Shown here in pieces: positions 24,572 to 33,355 of a stretch of DNA of 64,000 nucleotides; within the stretch, counting starts at the first letter, position 1, and every line of letters starts with the position of its first letter. The stretch is taken from positions 6,644,744-6,708,743 of the forward strand of contig NC_019892.1 in assembly GCF_000242455.2 (NCBI RefSeq). The letters run 5' to 3'. The stretch is from Singulisphaera acidiphila DSM 18658 (GTDB lineage Bacteria > Planctomycetota > Planctomycetia > Isosphaerales > Isosphaeraceae). Below the pieces are notes generated by a model. That model was not told where the DNA came from. It made no database searches and saw nothing but the letters and a program-made list of their open reading frames with translations. A program made the translations under genes and the position numbers.

Positions 24572-25819
24572 TTATGCGAGTTCGGCGACCAGGCTGCGGA
24601 AGAAGGGTTCGACATCGGTCACCAGACCGATCGTTTGAAAGGTTCCTCGATCGCTGAGCTTGGTTACGGTCGCCGGATTGATGTCAACACAGACAACCTT
24701 GACCCAGGCCGGCAGGAGGTTCCCGGTCGCGATCGAGTGCAGGGCGGTCGCGATCAAGAGTGCGAAGCCAACGCCTTGGATCGCTTCGCGCATCTTCGCC
24801 TGAGCCTGTAACGTATTCGTGATCACTTCGGGTAGTGGACCGTCGTCGCGAATCGAACCAGCCAGGACGACATCGACTCCCGCCTTGACGCACTCGAACA
24901 TGATTCCTGACTTTAATACGCCCAACTCGACCGCTTTGTTGATACCTCCCAACCTTCGGATCGTATTAATTGCGCGCAGATGGTGCTCGTGGCCATGTTC
25001 GAGGGCTTCCCCCTTGGAGATCGAGACGCCCAGGCTCGTGCCGTAGAGCGCTTGCTCGATGTCGTGCGTGGCCAAGGCGTTACCGGCGAACAAGGTCTGG
25101 ATCCAGCCGTCACGGATCAACTGCGCGACGTGGCCGGACGACCCGGTATGCACGATCGCGGGGCCACCCACCAAAAGGACTTTTTTTCCCTCGGCGCGGG
25201 TCTCCCGGATCGAGTCGGCCACCCCTTGAAAGCTGATCGCCTTGGGCTTCTCGCTCGAGACGTTCGACCCCATGAACCCGAACAGATTTGCGCCTCGGGG
25301 TCGTTCGGCGGGGACGACGCGCACCCCATCGTGCCCGACGACGATCGGGAGGCCAGGCGTCACGTCGGTCATCGCCACGCAGCGGGCGGTCTCACTGCTG
25401 GAATCGACGGCGATGCCGCAATCCATTTCCTGGTCGGCGACGTCGATCCAGCGACCTCCGAGCCGGACCTGGGTGCGCTGATTGGTCGTGCTGTAGAAAT
25501 CGTTGGGGAACGCGCCCGGAATATCGGCGGGGACGACGTGGGCATCTTCGGGATGAACGGCCGAGGCACCGTGCTCGACGAGGTCGCCGAGGATCTCGTC
25601 GAGTTGTTGCGTGTTCGCCGCCTTGATCTTGATCCGCGCGTAGCTGGGATCGATCCGCCGGGCGCCGATCGTGCATTCGAGGATCTCGAAACTCCCACCC
25701 ATCTGGAGGATGCGGTCGAGAATCTTGGGTAGGAGGAGCGAGTCAATGATGTGGCCGCGGACCTCCACATCCTCGCCCACCAGATCGTCCGTCGAAGTCC
25801 GACGTTCGTCGCTCGCCAT
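24572..25819 (-). CDS. LOR/SDH bifunctional domain protein, probable ornithine cyclodeaminase
   Basis: The 415-residue protein belongs to the LOR/SDH bifunctional family, known from archaeal ornithine cyclodeaminase (MMP1218 type) and the C-terminal domain of cyanobacterial AgrE. The N-terminal ferredoxin-like domain (VEVRGHIIDSLLLPKILDRI and YARIKIKAANTQQLDEILGDL) precedes the NAD-binding domain, with VVGHDGVRVVP, GKKVLLVGGPAIVHTGSSGH, FAGNALATHDIEQALYGTSL, KAGVDVVLAGSIRDDGPLPE and CVDINPATVTKL. It is expected to turn ornithine into proline with loss of ammonia. GAGGAAGGA precedes the ATG at 25817-25819. It is the first gene of a likely two-gene operon with the amidinotransferase-fold gene downstream. 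Confidence 0.85.
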   Translation of the reverse strand: MASDERRTSTDDLVGEDVEVRGHIIDSLLLPKILDRILQMGGSFEILECTIGARRIDPSYARIKIKAANTQQLDEILGDLVEHGASAVHPEDAHVVPADIPGAFPNDFYSTTNQRTQVRLGGRWIDVADQEMDCGIAVDSSSETARCVAMTDVTPGLPIVVGHDGVRVVPAERPRGANLFGFMGSNVSSEKPKAISFQGVADSIRETRAEGKKVLLVGGPAIVHTGSSGHVAQLIRDGWIQTLFAGNALATHDIEQALYGTSLGVSISKGEALEHGHEHHLRAINTIRRLGGINKAVELGVLKSGIMFECVKAGVDVVLAGSIRDDGPLPEVITNTLQAQAKMREAIQGVGFALLIATALHSIATGNLLPAWVKVVCVDINPATVTKLSDRGTFQTIGLVTDVEPFFRSLVAELA

Positions 25820-26232
25820 GGCGGGTCAATCCTTCCTCAAGAGGGTCTCGCGGCGCTTCGGCTCCTCCACGTCTGTCATTCTACGCCAACGATCCATTGG
25901 CGACCAATCCCGTCGACTTTGCCATGTGTGCTGCTCTATCGGAAGAGTATCGGCGAAGCCAGGCGTCATCTTCCGTCGGAACTGTGGGCTCCCGGGGCCA
26001 TGTGGTTCTTGGTAGCCCTGGAGGGGTGACCGTATGTCGCCGGTAACGCAAACCTGATGCAGTATAAAGTGCTCGTGTTAAGAAAATTTGAAACAGATTT
26101 TGTTCTTTGAAGAGTGAGCATGCTCTCACTCTGAATTATTAGGTTGACCCGTTCGAAACGCCAAGTCGTCGATCGCTTTTGAGAGCGGTCGACGACTTGG
26201 GTGATCGGGCGTCGCGAGCGGATCGTCGTTCG
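25820..26232. other. Intergenic region with a hairpin
   Basis: These 413 bases lie between the ornithine cyclodeaminase start and the DUF1573 gene stop, both on the minus strand. No gene is recognisable. The part around 26040-26150 is AT-rich. The hairpin at 26161-26200 is listed separately. Confidence 0.5.
26161..26200 (-). terminator. Strong hairpin downstream of the DUF1573 gene
   Basis: CCAAGTCGTCGA (26161-26172) pairs with TCGACGACTTGG (26189-26200), extended inside by CGCT/AGCG with a TTTGAG loop. It begins 32 bases after the DUF1573 stop on that strand. No T-run follows, so intrinsic termination is uncertain, but mRNA-end stabilisation is plausible. Confidence 0.6.
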
Positions 26233-27243
26233 TCAGGGGTCGACGTGCAGCGTGGCGGTGACTTCCAGCGGCCCTTCGCCGGGGAGGTCGGTCTTGACCC
26301 GGAAGAGGTGCCGGAGGTCGCCTCGCGTCTTGCCTTCCTCGGGCTTATAGCTGAAGGTCACGACGTGAACGGGCTTGCGTTCATTGGTGATCGGGCCGAA
26401 CTGAAACCCATCCCCGGCTCCCTCGATCTCGACGATCGAGAACGGTTTCGAGGACATCACGAGGAACCGGCCTTGTCCGCCGGTGGGCGAATTGATGTTG
26501 CCCAGTGGGACCAGGCTCGGCCTGGCGGACAGGTCGCCCCGTAACAGGGCGGTGACCAGGATCGGAATATTCGCGGCCTCTTTGTCATTGGTCAGGAGCC
26601 GGATCTCATCCCGGACAACCCCTGCCGGCGCATCCGGTCTGAGGGAGACCGTGAGCGAGTAGGAGACCGTCGAATTTTGACGGGACGTCTCGGTGAGTGT
26701 GGCGTTCAAGACACGGCTGGCCGAGATCATCCGCTCAACCCGCCAATTCGCCGAGCCGATGCGATCGATCGTGAGCGTCTGCGAGGGGGTCTGGCCCCGC
26801 GCCACCGCACCGAAATCGATCGCGCCCGGGTTCAAGACGATGTCGCTGAGGATCAGCGACGAGACGGCCAGGCTCACTTCGGCCTCGCCCCGGCTGGCCG
26901 AGATCAGGGACACGAAGAGGGTCGTCGCTTTGGCCCCGACGAAATTCCTGGTGTCCATCTCGGCTTCGATAATCGCCGATTGGCCGGGCTGGACCAGAGA
27001 GGTACTTGCCTTGCCGGTCGTGCAACCGCACGAGGCCCGCACGTTGGCGATGGTCACCGCTTCATTGAGCCGATTGGTCATCACGAAATTGTGACGAACC
27101 TTTCCGCCTCGCGGCACCGGTCCAAAGTCATGTCCTTGCTCGGCGAACAGAGGATCCGCCCAGGTCGCCGCGCTCGCCGGAATCGCTGTCAATCCAACCA
27201 ATACAACCGCATTGAGCGCGGTCTTGATCCAACGATGGTACAT
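26233..27243 (-). CDS. DUF1573 domain-containing exported protein
   Basis: The 336-residue protein begins with a signal peptide (NAVVLVGLTAIPASAATWA) and has the DUF1573 pattern: GHDFGPVPRGGKVRHNFVMT (the core strand pair) and IANVRASCGCTTGKAS with the Cys-Gly-Cys motif. Downstream are further beta-sandwich repeats, including DIVLNPGAIDFGAVARGQTP. It is probably an Ig-like/HYDIN-type adhesion or surface protein in the periplasm; the precise role is not known. It is divergent from hslV, with 268 bp between. Confidence 0.9.
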   Translation of the reverse strand: MYHRWIKTALNAVVLVGLTAIPASAATWADPLFAEQGHDFGPVPRGGKVRHNFVMTNRLNEAVTIANVRASCGCTTGKASTSLVQPGQSAIIEAEMDTRNFVGAKATTLFVSLISASRGEAEVSLAVSSLILSDIVLNPGAIDFGAVARGQTPSQTLTIDRIGSANWRVERMISASRVLNATLTETSRQNSTVSYSLTVSLRPDAPAGVVRDEIRLLTNDKEAANIPILVTALLRGDLSARPSLVPLGNINSPTGGQGRFLVMSSKPFSIVEIEGAGDGFQFGPITNERKPVHVVTFSYKPEEGKTRGDLRHLFRVKTDLPGEGPLEVTATLHVDP

Positions 27244-27511
27244 CGTGGCCTCCTGCCTCTGCCTCGTCCCAGCGGAGCGGGCTTCTCACTCCCAAAAACC
27301 CCAAATCACTTATCGTCACGTTTTTCCGCGGGATTGAATATTCCGGCACAGCCGGCCTAAGCCATGCCATTCAAATGGCTCCATTTTGCCTGGATTCTCG
27401 GTTCTCAGGCGGGTGAGCCCGATCGTCGCCTGGCAATGGCTTCGAGGTGGCTGTATGCTCAGGAGTACGAATACGAAGCGACCCAGGTTCCAAAGAGGGA
27501 GGATCACGAAT

Positions 27512-28054
27512 TTGGACTGGCATGCCACGACGATCCTTTCCGTCAGGCGCGGGGACCGGGTGGCCTTGGGGGGCGATGGCCAGGTGACGCTCGGCACGAC
27601 CGTCATGAAGGCCGATGCCGTCAAGGTCCGCAAACTTCTGGATGGGCAGGTACTCACCGGTTTCGCCGGCAGCGCGGCGGACGGGTTCGCATTGCTCGAA
27701 CGCTTTGAATCGAAGCTTCGCGACTACCCGAATAACATTCCCCGGGCGGCGACGGAACTGGCCAAGCTCTGGCGGACTGACCGGATGCTCAGGCGCCTGG
27801 AAGCTGTGTTGATTGTGGTCGACGCCCGCCATAGCCTGCTGTTGAGTGGCTCGGGAGACGTGATCCAGCCGAGCGACGGTATCCTGGCGACCGGCTCTGG
27901 TGGCCCCTATGCCTTGGCCGCGGCGCGGGCCTTGTCCGCTCACTCGGGGCTGTCCGCCACCGAGATCGTTCGCGAAGCGCTCCAGATTGCCGCGGGTATC
28001 GATATTTATACGAACGGTCATTTGACGGTGGAGGAATTGAAGTGCGCGACCTGA
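27512..28054 (+). CDS. hslV: ATP-dependent protease subunit HslV
   Basis: HslV is the threonine peptidase of the HslUV (ClpQY) protease, made of two stacked six-subunit rings. The protein (180 residues from a TTG at 27512) reads HATTILSVRRGDRVALGGDG at its N-terminus. The mature catalytic Thr would be the first Thr of TTILSVRR, leaving a five-residue propeptide, as in other HslV that start with more than Met. VTLGTTVMKADAVKVRKL, LTGFAGSAADGFALLERFE and the C-terminal GIDIYTNGHLTVEEL match the family. The TTG has GAGGGAGGA ending about 9 bases upstream; the next in-frame ATG upstream (residue -19) has no such site. Its 3' end overlaps hslU by 13 bases, so translation is probably coupled. Confidence 0.95.
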   Translation: MDWHATTILSVRRGDRVALGGDGQVTLGTTVMKADAVKVRKLLDGQVLTGFAGSAADGFALLERFESKLRDYPNNIPRAATELAKLWRTDRMLRRLEAVLIVVDARHSLLLSGSGDVIQPSDGILATGSGGPYALAAARALSAHSGLSATEIVREALQIAAGIDIYTNGHLTVEELKCAT

Positions 28055-29397
28055 CCCCTCGGGAAATCGTGGCCGAACTCGACCATGACATCGTCGGGCA
28101 GGCCGATGCCAAGCGTGCCGTGGCGATCGCCTTGCGAAACCGCTGGCGTCGTCGTCAGCTTTCCGAAGAGCTACGGGCCCAGGTCACCCCCAAGAACATT
28201 CTCTTGATTGGCCCGACGGGGGTCGGCAAGACCGAGATTGCTCGTCGCCTGGCGAAACTCGTCGGTGCTCCGTTCGTGAAGGTGGAAGCGACCAAATACA
28301 CGGAAGTGGGCTACTACGGCCGTGACGTCGAGAGCCTGGTGCGCGACCTGGTTGAGGCGGCCGTGACCCTGGTTCGCGGGGCCGAGCGCGAACGGGTCAG
28401 CGAGCAAGCCGTGGTCCGCGCTGATCAGCGGTTGCTCGACCTGCTCCTCCCTGCCCCGCCGCATCAGTGGAACGATCCGGATACCCCGGAGGCGGCCGAG
28501 GCCGCCGAGCGCAGGCAGCGTTCGCGCGAGAAGATGAAGGCGCGGCTCGAGGCGCGTGAAATCGAAGATCGCGAAGTCGAGATCACACTACCGGGTCGGG
28601 CTGCGGCGCCGGTCTCGATCCTCGGCGCGGGCAACATGGAACAGATGGAGATGGACTTGCAGGGCATGTTCGAGAAGATCATGCCCAAGTCGTCCCAGAC
28701 CCGGACGATGACCGTCGCCGAGGCTCGCCCCATCCTGATCGCCCAGGAAATCGATGCCCTGATCGACCCAGAGAAGGTTAGCCAGGCCGCGGTCCACCTC
28801 GCCGAGGAGTCGGGCATCGTTTTCCTCGACGAGATCGACAAGATTGCCGGTGATGACGGCGGCGGCCGGGGCCCTGACGTCTCGCGTCAAGGCGTTCAGC
28901 GTGACCTCTTGCCCATCGTCGAAGGGACGACCGTCACCACCAAATACGGGCCGATCAAGACCGACCACGTCCTCTTCCTCGCGGCCGGAGCCTTCCACCG
29001 GAGCAAGCCCTCCGACCTGATGCCCGAACTCCAGGGCCGGTTCCCCATCCGCGTTGAGTTGCAGGACCTGACCCGCGATGACTTCGCCCGCATCCTTCGC
29101 GAGCCCCGTGCTTCGCTGATCCGCCAGTACCAGGCCCTTCTGGCCACTGAGGGCATTGAGCTCGAGTTCACCCCCGACGCGATCGACGCCATGGCCAACC
29201 TGGCCCACCAGGTGAACCAGTCGACTCAGAACATCGGTGCCAGACGTTTGCATACGATCCTCGAACGCGTCGTCGAAGAACTCAGTTTCGACGCTTCGGA
29301 TCGGACCGAGAAAAAGGTCGTCATCGACGGTGCTCACGTCCTCGAACGCCTCGAGGAACTGGCAAAAGATGAAGACCTGAGTCGGTTTATCCTCTAG
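28042..29397 (+). CDS. hslU: ATP-dependent protease ATPase subunit HslU
   Basis: The 451-residue protein is the AAA+ unfoldase that feeds proteins into HslV. Diagnostic segments are TPREIVAELDHDIVGQADAK, Walker A IGPTGVGKTEIARRL, the pore GYYGRDV region, the I-domain, and Walker B with IVFLDEIDKI. The sensor-2 region GARRLHTILERVVEE and the C-terminal SRFIL tail, which docks into HslV, are present. The start is GTG at 28042 with GGAGG 8 bases upstream, overlapping the hslV 3' end. A classical terminator follows at 29443-29480. Confidence 0.97.
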   Translation: MRDLTPREIVAELDHDIVGQADAKRAVAIALRNRWRRRQLSEELRAQVTPKNILLIGPTGVGKTEIARRLAKLVGAPFVKVEATKYTEVGYYGRDVESLVRDLVEAAVTLVRGAERERVSEQAVVRADQRLLDLLLPAPPHQWNDPDTPEAAEAAERRQRSREKMKARLEAREIEDREVEITLPGRAAAPVSILGAGNMEQMEMDLQGMFEKIMPKSSQTRTMTVAEARPILIAQEIDALIDPEKVSQAAVHLAEESGIVFLDEIDKIAGDDGGGRGPDVSRQGVQRDLLPIVEGTTVTTKYGPIKTDHVLFLAAGAFHRSKPSDLMPELQGRFPIRVELQDLTRDDFARILREPRASLIRQYQALLATEGIELEFTPDAIDAMANLAHQVNQSTQNIGARRLHTILERVVEELSFDASDRTEKKVVIDGAHVLERLEELAKDEDLSRFIL

Positions 29398-29442
29398 GTT
29401 GCTCGTGTACCCAGGCCTTGAGCCAAGACCCATGTGCGTGGG

Positions 29443-29480
29443 AGATCGCCTCGTTTTTTCCAAGACGAGGCGATCTTTTT
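29443..29480 (+). terminator. Rho-independent terminator of the hslVU operon
   Basis: AGATCGCCTCGT (29443-29454) pairs perfectly with ACGAGGCGATCT (29465-29476), giving a 12-bp stem with a 10-base loop, followed directly by TTTT. It lies 46 bases after the hslU stop. Confidence 0.9.
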
Positions 29481-29504
29481 CTGCCGAGATTCGAGTCGAA
29501 ACGA

Positions 29505-30014
29505 ATGTCCAAGACCGAACTTTCGCTCCTCAACGTCTTTGAGGTAGAAACCGACGGCGTTCATCATCATCTCATCTGTTTCCTCGACGTCATCCTCGCG
29601 GGGAGCCGGGGGATCGACTCGCGTTCGGTCATCGGTCAGTTCACCCCTTCAAGTGAGGGAGTGTTCGATCTCGAGACGTTCCAGGTCAATCCCACGTTCA
29701 TCGAGGTCTTCGTTCAGTACATGAACGAGAGCGCCAGCAATTCTCCCGAAATCATCCGGGAGGCATCGAGTCGATCGAGTGACTGGCTCTATCTCCTCGA
29801 CCCTCGGACCCCCGGTGAATTCAGCCTGGATCCGCTGGCGAGCGACCTGGTCGGCTGTTTTGCCGTCGATGACACCGGGCAAATCGTCCCGCGCTCGTTC
29901 CAGTACAACCGGGAGCATCGCTGGTTCGACCCGGTTCGAGGCGTTTCCGGTGTCCTCTCGGATCGTGCTTTCTACCAGTGGTTACACCCTCGGACTGATC
30001 GCAAAGACGGGTGA
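29505..30014 (+). CDS. Hypothetical protein
   Basis: The protein (169 residues from the ATG at 29505) has no signal peptide or membrane segment and a roughly even mix of charged and aliphatic residues (VNPTFIEVFVQYMNE, SDWLYLLDPRTPGEFSLDPL, REHRWFDPVRG). I recognise no family or catalytic motif. Codon use looks like that of neighbouring genes, and it follows the hslU terminator, so it is a separate unit. It could be a small conserved planctomycete protein. A start at 29418 would place 29 non-coding-looking residues across the terminator. Confidence 0.6.
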   Translation: MSKTELSLLNVFEVETDGVHHHLICFLDVILAGSRGIDSRSVIGQFTPSSEGVFDLETFQVNPTFIEVFVQYMNESASNSPEIIREASSRSSDWLYLLDPRTPGEFSLDPLASDLVGCFAVDDTGQIVPRSFQYNREHRWFDPVRGVSGVLSDRAFYQWLHPRTDRKDG

Positions 30015-30239
30015 TCGCCACTCTCTTGCGTGTTTATTGTCGTTCGTTGATGTGTTGATTTTTTCGAGGAGTTCTGAGCACTCCGCCACTCTGGCCAAGG
30101 TTACGGCCTTGGCTCCACCCATCCGGACGGCGGTACGGTTGCTGCCGGGGCGGTATGAGATTAGCTTCGAACTTCAATGGGCCGGGATCCGGGTCGCGTT
30201 GGCACGGAGAAGGCTCCGCCGACGAACCGAGATGTCTCC

Positions 30240-31904
30240 ATGATCCGCCTTCCCCTCCGATTCGCTTTTTTGGCTTGTCTGGCCATGGCCGCTCTTGCCC
30301 GCGGCGCCGATGATCCGCCGCCCTATGACCTGATCCTAGCAGGCGGTCGAGTGGTGGACGGGATCGGCAATGCCTGGTTCCTGGGCGACGTTGCAATCCT
30401 GGGCGACACCATTGCGCGGATCACGCCCGCCGGCCAACTCGGCGATGCCCCGACCAAGAAAAGGGTCGACGCCTCGGGACTGGTCGTCGCCCCGGGCTTC
30501 ATTGATATCCAGGGCCACTCACGTGAGGAGCTCCTCTCCGGCGACGGTCGCCTGATCGGCAAGGTGACGCAAGGCGTGACTACCGAGATTCTGGGTGAGG
30601 GGGATTCCAATGCACCGTCGCGGAAGGACTCCCGATTCGACGGCCCCCGTGGCTTTGACGCCTGGCTCCGCGCGATGGAGGCCCACGGCGGCTCGGTCAA
30701 CTTCGGTTCGTTCGTCGGCTCGGCCACGATCCGGGGCTACGCCAAGGGGATGACGCCGGGCGCTCCGACCTCCGATGAACTGGAACTGATGAAGCGACTG
30801 GTCCGCGACGCCATGAAGGACGGCGCATTCGGCCTGGCCTCGGCCCTGATCTACCCGCCCGACAGCTTTGTCTCGACCGATGATCTGATCGAGCTCTCCC
30901 GTGCGATGGCCCCGTACGGTGGCGTCTACATCACCCACATGCGATCCGAAGCCGACCGCCTCCTGGAAGGGATCGACGAGGCGATCCGGATCGGTCGCGA
31001 GGGGGGTGTGCCGGTCGAAATCTATCACCTCAAGGCGGCCGGCAAGCGGAATTGGGAGAAGGCCGCCGCTGCCATCGCCCGGATCGCCGACGCTCGCAGC
31101 AGGGGCCAGGACGTGGGCGCCGACATGTACCCGTATGACGCCGCCGGCACCGGCCTGACCGCCTGCCTGCCCCCCTGGGCCTCGGCCGACGGTAAGCTGT
31201 ACGCGAACCTGGCTGATCCCCAGATCCGGGCCAAGATCCGCGAGGAGGTGCTCCACCCGACCTCGGAGTGGGAGAACCTGGTCGAACTCTCAACGCCTGA
31301 GGGGGTTATGGTCCTCGGCCTGAACAAGCCCGAGCATCAGAAGTACGTTGGCAAACGCCTGTCTGAGATCGCCAAGGAACAGGGCAAGGAGTGGATCGAC
31401 GCCGCCATCGACCTGATCCTGGCTGAGCACCAGCGGGTCAGCACGATCTATTTCATGATGTCAGAGGCCAATATGAAGCTCCAACTCCAACAGCCCTGGA
31501 TCAAGTTCGGCACGGATGCCTCGGGCCACGACCCCGCCACGGCGAAAGGCCTGACTCATCCCCGCTCCTACGGCACATTTCCGCGCATCCTGGGCAAGTA
31601 CGTCCGCGAAGAGTCGGTGATCCCCCTGGAAGATGCGGTCCGCAAGATGACCTCCGCCGTCGCCTCCCGCCTTTCGATCCGCGACCGTGGATTGCTCCGC
31701 GAAGGCTACCGCGCCGACATCGTCGTGTTCGATCCTGTCACCATCGCCGACCGCGCTACCTTCGAGCAACCGCACCAGAACTCCGTCGGCATCCGCTCCG
31801 TGTTCGTCAACGGCGTCCTCGTGGTCGACGACGGCAAGCACACCGGCGCTAAGCCCGGCCGCGCTGTACGCGGCCCCGGCTACACCGCGACGCCGGGCCA
31901 ATAA
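30240..31904 (+). CDS. Secreted N-acyl-D-amino-acid deacylase family amidohydrolase
   Basis: The protein (554 residues from the ATG at 30240) starts with a signal peptide (FAFLACLAMAALARGAD). It then has the amidohydrolase-3/D-aminoacylase pattern: YDLILAGGRVVDGIGNAW, a first metal site region GFIDIQGHSREELLSGDGR, GVTTEILGEGDSNAP, YITHMRSEADRLLEGIDEAI, EIYHLKAAGKRNWEK, DMYPYDAAGTGL and a C-terminal GTDASGH followed by RLSIRDRGLLREGYRADIVV. The expected reaction is hydrolysis of N-acyl-D-amino acids or related dipeptides. The first metal motif has QGH where the cytoplasmic D-aminoacylases usually have VHTH, so substrate and metal use may differ. Confidence 0.9.
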   Translation: MIRLPLRFAFLACLAMAALARGADDPPPYDLILAGGRVVDGIGNAWFLGDVAILGDTIARITPAGQLGDAPTKKRVDASGLVVAPGFIDIQGHSREELLSGDGRLIGKVTQGVTTEILGEGDSNAPSRKDSRFDGPRGFDAWLRAMEAHGGSVNFGSFVGSATIRGYAKGMTPGAPTSDELELMKRLVRDAMKDGAFGLASALIYPPDSFVSTDDLIELSRAMAPYGGVYITHMRSEADRLLEGIDEAIRIGREGGVPVEIYHLKAAGKRNWEKAAAAIARIADARSRGQDVGADMYPYDAAGTGLTACLPPWASADGKLYANLADPQIRAKIREEVLHPTSEWENLVELSTPEGVMVLGLNKPEHQKYVGKRLSEIAKEQGKEWIDAAIDLILAEHQRVSTIYFMMSEANMKLQLQQPWIKFGTDASGHDPATAKGLTHPRSYGTFPRILGKYVREESVIPLEDAVRKMTSAVASRLSIRDRGLLREGYRADIVVFDPVTIADRATFEQPHQNSVGIRSVFVNGVLVVDDGKHTGAKPGRAVRGPGYTATPGQ

Positions 31905-31961
31905 TCCGCAAGTCGGGGCCGGCAGGTTCGGTATTGGGAAGTGATACCAATCCCCAGCTTG

Positions 31962-33272
31962 TCAGACGGAACTCCCCGCGAGCCAGCCGGTGCTCCAGGC
32001 TGCCTGAAAGTTGTAACCGCCGATCAGGCCGTCGAGGTCGAGGACTTCGCCCGCGAAGTGAAGCCCGGGACAGAGCTTGCTTTCAAGGGTGTCGGCCTCG
32101 ACTTCGTCCAAGGCGACGCCACCGGAGGTGACCTCGGCCTTCGCGAAGCCGAGCGTCCCGGCGACCGGTAATCGCAAGGCCTTCAGCCCGGTTAGCAGGC
32201 GGTGCCGTTCGTCGCGCGACAGGTCGGGTCCCATCCGGTCGGGCGCAATTCCCGAGGCGGCGAGAAGCGACTCGGCTAGTCGGCGCGGGATCGTAGGGGG
32301 TAAGAGCCCGACCACCTGGCGGCGCCCCGCGCGGCAGGCCGACTGCAACTGTTGATCGAGCGTCTCGCGTTTCTCAGTGGGAAGGAAGTCGAGAACGAGG
32401 TCGAGAAGGCCGGGGCCTTGATGCCGGGCGACGGCGCGGCTCACATCAAGGATGGCTGGCCCGGTGAGGCCGAAATGGGCGAAGAGGACCGCCTCTCTGC
32501 GCTCGAGCAGGACCGGTCCGGTAGGCCCTTGAATTCTTGCCAGGGCGTCGGGAATCGTGATCCCTTTCAACTCCGGGACCCAGCTCTCTGTCACCCGAAT
32601 TGGGACAAGCGCAGGCTTTGGTTCGACGATGGTGTGGCCGAAGCGACGCGCGATGGCATAGCCGTCGCCGGTCGTGCCGCAGCCTGGAAACGACTGACCG
32701 CCGACCGCCAGGATCACCCGGCGCGCGGTGACGGTCGAATCCGCAAGCCGGATGGCGAATCCCTCGCCTAAAGGCTCGACCTCGCGCACGGGACTGTTAC
32801 AGCGCACCTCCGCCGTCGATCGCCCGAGGCGTTGAAGCAAGGCGTGCAAGACGTCGGCCGCTCGATCGGAGACGGGGAAAACCTTCCCGTTCCCTTCGAC
32901 CTTGGTGGCGACTCCCTCACTCTCAAAGAGCGCGATCGTCCGCTCAACATTCAAGGCCCGCAGCGCGGGACCGAGAAAACGTCCCCCCGCTCCGAAGGCC
33001 TGCTGAATGCTCTGCGCTCCTCGGGCTTCGTGGGGATCATACGCCGGATCGATCGGCCCGGAGATTACCCCTAAGTTTCGCAGACCACGGGCATTCGTGA
33101 TGTTACAGCGCGTGCCTCCCGACATCAGGATCTTCACACCAGGGCGGCGAGTCTTCTCGAGCAAAAGGACCCGGCGATCCAGTTCTGCCGCACGAATGGC
33201 GGCAATCAGGCCGGCAGCCCCGGCCCCGAGAATGACCGCGTCCACGTCAAAGGGAGGCGAGTCGACTTCCAT
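31962..33272 (-). CDS. NAD(P)/FAD-dependent oxidoreductase, BaiN/HI0933 family
   Basis: The 436-residue protein has the HI0933-like arrangement: N-terminal Rossmann motif VDAVILGAGAAGLIAAIRAA, LLLEKTRRPGVKILMSGGTR with the conserved RCNITNA, VILAVGGQSFPGCGTTGDGY in the middle, and GLHFAGEVLDLDGLIGGYNF near the C-terminus. Such flavoproteins are widespread; the best-known activity of a member is reduction of bile-acid intermediates (BaiN), but most have unknown substrates. It converges with the preceding amidohydrolase and diverges from the iron-permease-like gene. Confidence 0.92.
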   Translation of the reverse strand: MEVDSPPFDVDAVILGAGAAGLIAAIRAAELDRRVLLLEKTRRPGVKILMSGGTRCNITNARGLRNLGVISGPIDPAYDPHEARGAQSIQQAFGAGGRFLGPALRALNVERTIALFESEGVATKVEGNGKVFPVSDRAADVLHALLQRLGRSTAEVRCNSPVREVEPLGEGFAIRLADSTVTARRVILAVGGQSFPGCGTTGDGYAIARRFGHTIVEPKPALVPIRVTESWVPELKGITIPDALARIQGPTGPVLLERREAVLFAHFGLTGPAILDVSRAVARHQGPGLLDLVLDFLPTEKRETLDQQLQSACRAGRRQVVGLLPPTIPRRLAESLLAASGIAPDRMGPDLSRDERHRLLTGLKALRLPVAGTLGFAKAEVTSGGVALDEVEADTLESKLCPGLHFAGEVLDLDGLIGGYNFQAAWSTGWLAGSSV

Positions 33273-33355
33273 TTGGTATCCAATTTGCTTGAGTTGATTT
33301 TATCCCCCCCGCATCACTCAATCATCGGTTTTTTTAGAGCTGTGAGGTCGAGGTG

